From positions 3,534,001 through 3,598,000 of the forward strand of contig NZ_CP010776.1 of the NCBI RefSeq assembly GCF_001577755.1: a stretch of DNA of 64,000 bases, read 5' to 3'. The position numbers were made by a program, and so were the translations under genes. Each line of letters starts with the position of its first letter. Positions within the stretch are counted from its first letter, which is position 1. This DNA comes from Rufibacter sp. DG15C (lineage in GTDB: Bacteria; Bacteroidota; Bacteroidia; Cytophagales; Hymenobacteraceae). Positions 61,632 through 64,000 of the stretch are shown here, piece by piece. Under the pieces are notes generated by a model that made no database searches, was not told the origin of the DNA, and was given only the letters and a program-made list of their open reading frames with translations.

Positions 61632-62246
61632 TTATCTCTTCATACTCCGTTCTCTGAACAAGTAAACTTGCAAGCCAACATTGATGGACGGTCCCACCTC
61701 TGTGTAGTAATTGTCCTGGTTGGCAGGGTTCTTCTCTTTGTAGTAGGTAAACATGATGGCAGGCTCTACGGCTATCTTCGGGTTAATGAAAAGCGAATAC
61801 CCCACGCCGCCCCTTATCTCAGAGATGTCCCGTTTCAGGCTATTGGATAGGTTATAGATCCCAAATCCATAGCTGGCCTCGCCGAAGATCCCGTTGTTCA
61901 AAAAGTACCTGGCAAAAGGCCCCGCCAAAATATGAGTGGACGGATCATTGTCCGCCCCGTCCATTTTGACGCTGGTATGCGATACCGTACCCAAAACGCC
62001 TACGGCCAAATCATTGATTACAAAATACCCGAACCTTCCCTGCACGTCTATCTGCTTCTTGGAGCCTGACTGGGTTGAGTTGCTACTAGTGTGATTTTCA
62101 ATAGATCGATAGGCACCATTGATGCCACCGCCCACCATAATGGAGCGCTGAATAACCTTAGCGGCTAGAAGATTTCCCCTATTTTCTTGTGCGTGTGCCC
62201 TTGAAACTCCCAATAAGAGCAATAAAGTGTAAACCAATATCTTCAT
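61632..62246 (-). CDS. Outer-membrane beta-barrel protein
   Basis: The 204 residues have a signal peptide (MKILVYTLLLLLGVSRAHAQ) and an eight-strand-type barrel pattern: IMVGGGINGAYRS, GRFGYFVINDLAVGVLGTVSHTS, ILAGPFARYFLNNGIFGEASYGFG, GGVGYSLFINPKIAVEPAIMFTYY and INVGLQVYLF. It resembles the porin-family outer-membrane proteins of Bacteroidota. The function is unknown. Confidence 0.85.
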   Translation of the reverse strand: MKILVYTLLLLLGVSRAHAQENRGNLLAAKVIQRSIMVGGGINGAYRSIENHTSSNSTQSGSKKQIDVQGRFGYFVINDLAVGVLGTVSHTSVKMDGADNDPSTHILAGPFARYFLNNGIFGEASYGFGIYNLSNSLKRDISEIRGGVGYSLFINPKIAVEPAIMFTYYKEKNPANQDNYYTEVGPSINVGLQVYLFRERSMKR

Positions 62247-62343
62247 GCATACTAATCTGGTGATGAGCCTTATACGCTCCCAAACAAGCTGCAGTCTTGG
62301 TTATTTGAATATGATGATAGCACCTAGCCAAGAAAATGAACTG

Positions 62344-63105
62344 CTACTCCACCAACAGTTTCATCAGTTCCTTCTCTAAGGACTTAGCATACTGATAGCC
62401 TACCTCAAAAATCTCCTGGGCTTTGTTGATGGCATAGATGTGATAGTTTTTTAGGGCAGGCGGCTCCAGGAAGATAGAACATATGGCAATGCGCTGCTGC
62501 ACATTGGCATTGATGGCCAGATGGAAAACGCGTTCGGTCACCTGCCTAATGCTTTTGATATCTGCCTGGTGGTTGACGGGGTTAACGTGCACGCCAATGA
62601 TTTTATCACAGGTGCCGGTCAGGCACTCCACGGGTAGGTTGTTGAGCAGCCCCCCGTCCACCAGCAGCATTTCTTGGTGGGCCACCGGCTGAAACATGAT
62701 GGGCAAGGCAGAAGAGGCCCTAAGGGCGTTGGCCACCAACCCTTCCGTCAGGTAGACGGTGCTGCCCTGGTTTAGATCTGTAGCCGAAATAATCAACTGG
62801 GTGGGAAGGTCCGCGAAGGTGATGCCCTCCAAGTGCTGTTCAAATATTTTAAGCAGCGCGTTGGAATGGAGAATCCCCTTGTTGAGGGCTGGCCGCAAAA
62901 ATTGCGTCACAGAAACATCACGCACCAGTTCAAGAACCTCCTCTGGGGCAAAACCTGCAGCAATAAACGCCCCTGCAATCGCACCTGAACTGGTCCCTGA
63001 TATTACATCGATGGGAATCTGCAACTCATTCAGCGCCTTAATGACGCCCAAATGCGCAATGCCGCGGGCTGCGCCGCCAGACAAGCAGACTCCTATGCGC
63101 ACCAT
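62344..63105 (-). CDS. Patatin-like phospholipase
   Basis: The 253 residues have the patatin/RssA layout. The oxyanion loop is SGGAARGIAHLG (9-20), the nucleophile lies in GTSSGA (Ser39), and DGGLLNNLPVECL provides the catalytic Asp. It should hydrolyse acyl esters of lipids. It starts three bases after the stop of the MBL-fold gene, so the two are co-transcribed. Confidence 0.93.
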   Translation of the reverse strand: MVRIGVCLSGGAARGIAHLGVIKALNELQIPIDVISGTSSGAIAGAFIAAGFAPEEVLELVRDVSVTQFLRPALNKGILHSNALLKIFEQHLEGITFADLPTQLIISATDLNQGSTVYLTEGLVANALRASSALPIMFQPVAHQEMLLVDGGLLNNLPVECLTGTCDKIIGVHVNPVNHQADIKSIRQVTERVFHLAINANVQQRIAICSIFLEPPALKNYHIYAINKAQEIFEVGYQYAKSLEKELMKLLVE

Positions 63106-63108
63106 GAT

Positions 63109-63951
63109 TTAAAGCGCTGACAGCGGGAAGACTTGGTCTACCCGGACGCCTTTTTCCGTTTGCTTTACGGTGCAGCACTCATTCACTGAGTCATGCTCTA
63201 AGAAAAGAACCCAATTTTCGGCAGCGGCCTGGTTCAAGAATGCTTCCTTCTCTTGCAGGGTGAGTAATGGCCTGGTGTCATAGCCCATCACGTAAGGCAA
63301 AGGTAAATGCCCAACAGAGGGTAACAGATCAGCCATAAAACAAACGGTGCGGCCTTTGTATTGAATACGCGGCACCATCATCTTATCGGTGTGGCCGTCC
63401 ACATAGGTAACGTCAAAACCAGGTAGGAACTGTTGCTGCCCTACTTCTAGAAATGACAGGTGCCCGCTATCCTTTAAAGGCATTATGTTCTCCTTCAGGA
63501 AAGAGGCTTTCTCTCTGGGGTTAGGCACCGTGGCCCAAGTCCAATGGTCCTGGTTGCTCCAGTACTGCGCCTTCGGGAAGACCATCTCGAAGCTAGTGCC
63601 ATTGCTGCTGTATTTCACAGAGCCACCACAGTGGTCAAAGTGCAGGTGCGTCAAAAAGACATCAGTGATATCTGAGAAATCAAACCCGGCTTTGTGCAAG
63701 GACTTTTCCAGTGAATCGTCTCCGTACAGGTAATAGTGGCTGAAGAACTTGGCGTCCTGCTTGTCTCCTATGCCGTTGTCAATTAAAACAAGCCTGTCTC
63801 CTGATTCTACCAGCAGGCAGCGCATGGCCCAACTGCAGAGATTGTTCTCATCTGCTGGGTTGGTCTTCTGCCAAAGCGTTTTGGGTACCACGCCAAACAT
63901 AGCGCCACCGTCCAGCTTAAAATTTCCGGTAGGAATAGGGTATAGTTTCAT
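63109..63951 (-). CDS. MBL-fold metallo-hydrolase
   Basis: This 280-residue metallo-beta-lactamase-fold enzyme has the zinc motif THLHFDHCGG (about 100-109), a downstream VDGHTDKMMVP histidine and a final LEHDSVNECC. It resembles the quorum-quenching-lactonase/N-acyl hydrolase branch. The substrate is unknown. It is the first gene of a two-gene unit with the patatin gene. Confidence 0.9.
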   Translation of the reverse strand: MKLYPIPTGNFKLDGGAMFGVVPKTLWQKTNPADENNLCSWAMRCLLVESGDRLVLIDNGIGDKQDAKFFSHYYLYGDDSLEKSLHKAGFDFSDITDVFLTHLHFDHCGGSVKYSSNGTSFEMVFPKAQYWSNQDHWTWATVPNPREKASFLKENIMPLKDSGHLSFLEVGQQQFLPGFDVTYVDGHTDKMMVPRIQYKGRTVCFMADLLPSVGHLPLPYVMGYDTRPLLTLQEKEAFLNQAAAENWVLFLEHDSVNECCTVKQTEKGVRVDQVFPLSAL

Positions 63952-63963
63952 AGAGAGAAAATG

Positions 63964-64000
63964 CGTTTTTTGCCTGTTTTCTGGAAAAGAGCCTAAAAAC
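63964..64000. repeat. 38-bp palindromic repeat, copy 23, cut by window edge
   Basis: CGTTTTTTGCCTGTTTTC and GAAAAGAGCCTAAAAAC; the last base lies outside the window. It lies upstream of the MBL-fold gene. Confidence 0.88.

Noticed and set aside
1-64000. tRNA, rRNA or mobile-element genes
   Set aside because: No cloverleaf, rRNA segment, transposase, integrase or phage gene was recognised on either strand.

Overview
The window reads as chromosomal DNA of a Bacteroidota species of the order Cytophagales, most likely family Hymenobacteraceae (Rufibacter-like). The genus is an inference. The support is: promoters of the TTG-N19..22-TAnnTTTG type with no clear Shine-Dalgarno sequences, a long-form IspG, a type III glutamine synthetase, OMP_b-brl-type outer-membrane barrels, a Bacteroidota-type putative porin, and general gene content. 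Most of the DNA is ordinary housekeeping sequence. I see no rRNA or tRNA gene, insertion sequence, prophage or CRISPR array.

Layout. 1-9.8 kb: a 3'-truncated thyA, a DUF885 peptidase-like lipoprotein, a small coiled-coil/zinc-ribbon pair, an SF1 helicase, slyD, an ACP phosphodiesterase, a PNPOx-like protein, a CrtA-like oxygenase and an AT-rich orphan. 10-19 kb: leuS, a YjbR-like gene, an unlisted 56-aa membrane protein gene, ispG, two hypotheticals and glnN. 19.4-24.6 kb: an LTA-synthase-like sulfatase, mtaB, a membrane protein + XRE regulator pair behind a nested operator, and an SBF-family transporter. 25-31 kb: a tandem pair of outer-membrane barrel paralogues with a tiny membrane-peptide gene between them, then an OmpH/Skp-like lipoprotein. 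31.5-41.5 kb: an ABC permease, a conserved exported protein, miaE, a porin, lpxK divergent from nif3, a C4 zinc-ribbon coiled-coil protein and pabB. 41.7-50.6 kb: a lipoprotein, the apparent operon miaB - sigma54 activator - lptE - TPR protein - secG, then groES-groEL. 50.7-64 kb: a lipoprotein, a GH25 lysozyme, a POT peptide transporter, pckA, rsmE, a DUF4159 protein, smc, an acyltransferase, an OMP, a patatin and an MBL-fold hydrolase.

The most striking feature is a family of 23 near-palindromic elements of about 38 bp (left arm CGTTTTTGGCCTGTTTTC, centre TG, right arm GAAAACAGGCCAAAAACG), roughly one per 2.8 kb. They sit in 8 of 9 convergent gene junctions but only 1 of 9 divergent ones, often abut intrinsic terminators, and several carry paired (compensatory) changes or copy-specific palindromic flanks. 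The consensus is stop-free in all six frames. Three copies lie inside genes (a zinc-ribbon protein, pabB and the TPR protein) and are translated as interdomain peptides; a fourth supplies the start codon and first residues of the DUF4159 gene. The element therefore behaves like a combination of a REP/terminator-type repeat and a Rickettsia-palindromic-element-type protein-coding insertion. No RAYT transposase is encoded in the window.

Regulatory signals worth noting are a concentric 60-bp palindrome over the promoter of the membrane-protein/XRE pair, a duplicated GTACCTT-N10-GTACCTT element flanking the small gene ahead of the second barrel, and a sigma54-type -24/-12 element with a TGACA/TGTCA dyad upstream of groES, about 4.5 kb from an encoded sigma54 activator.
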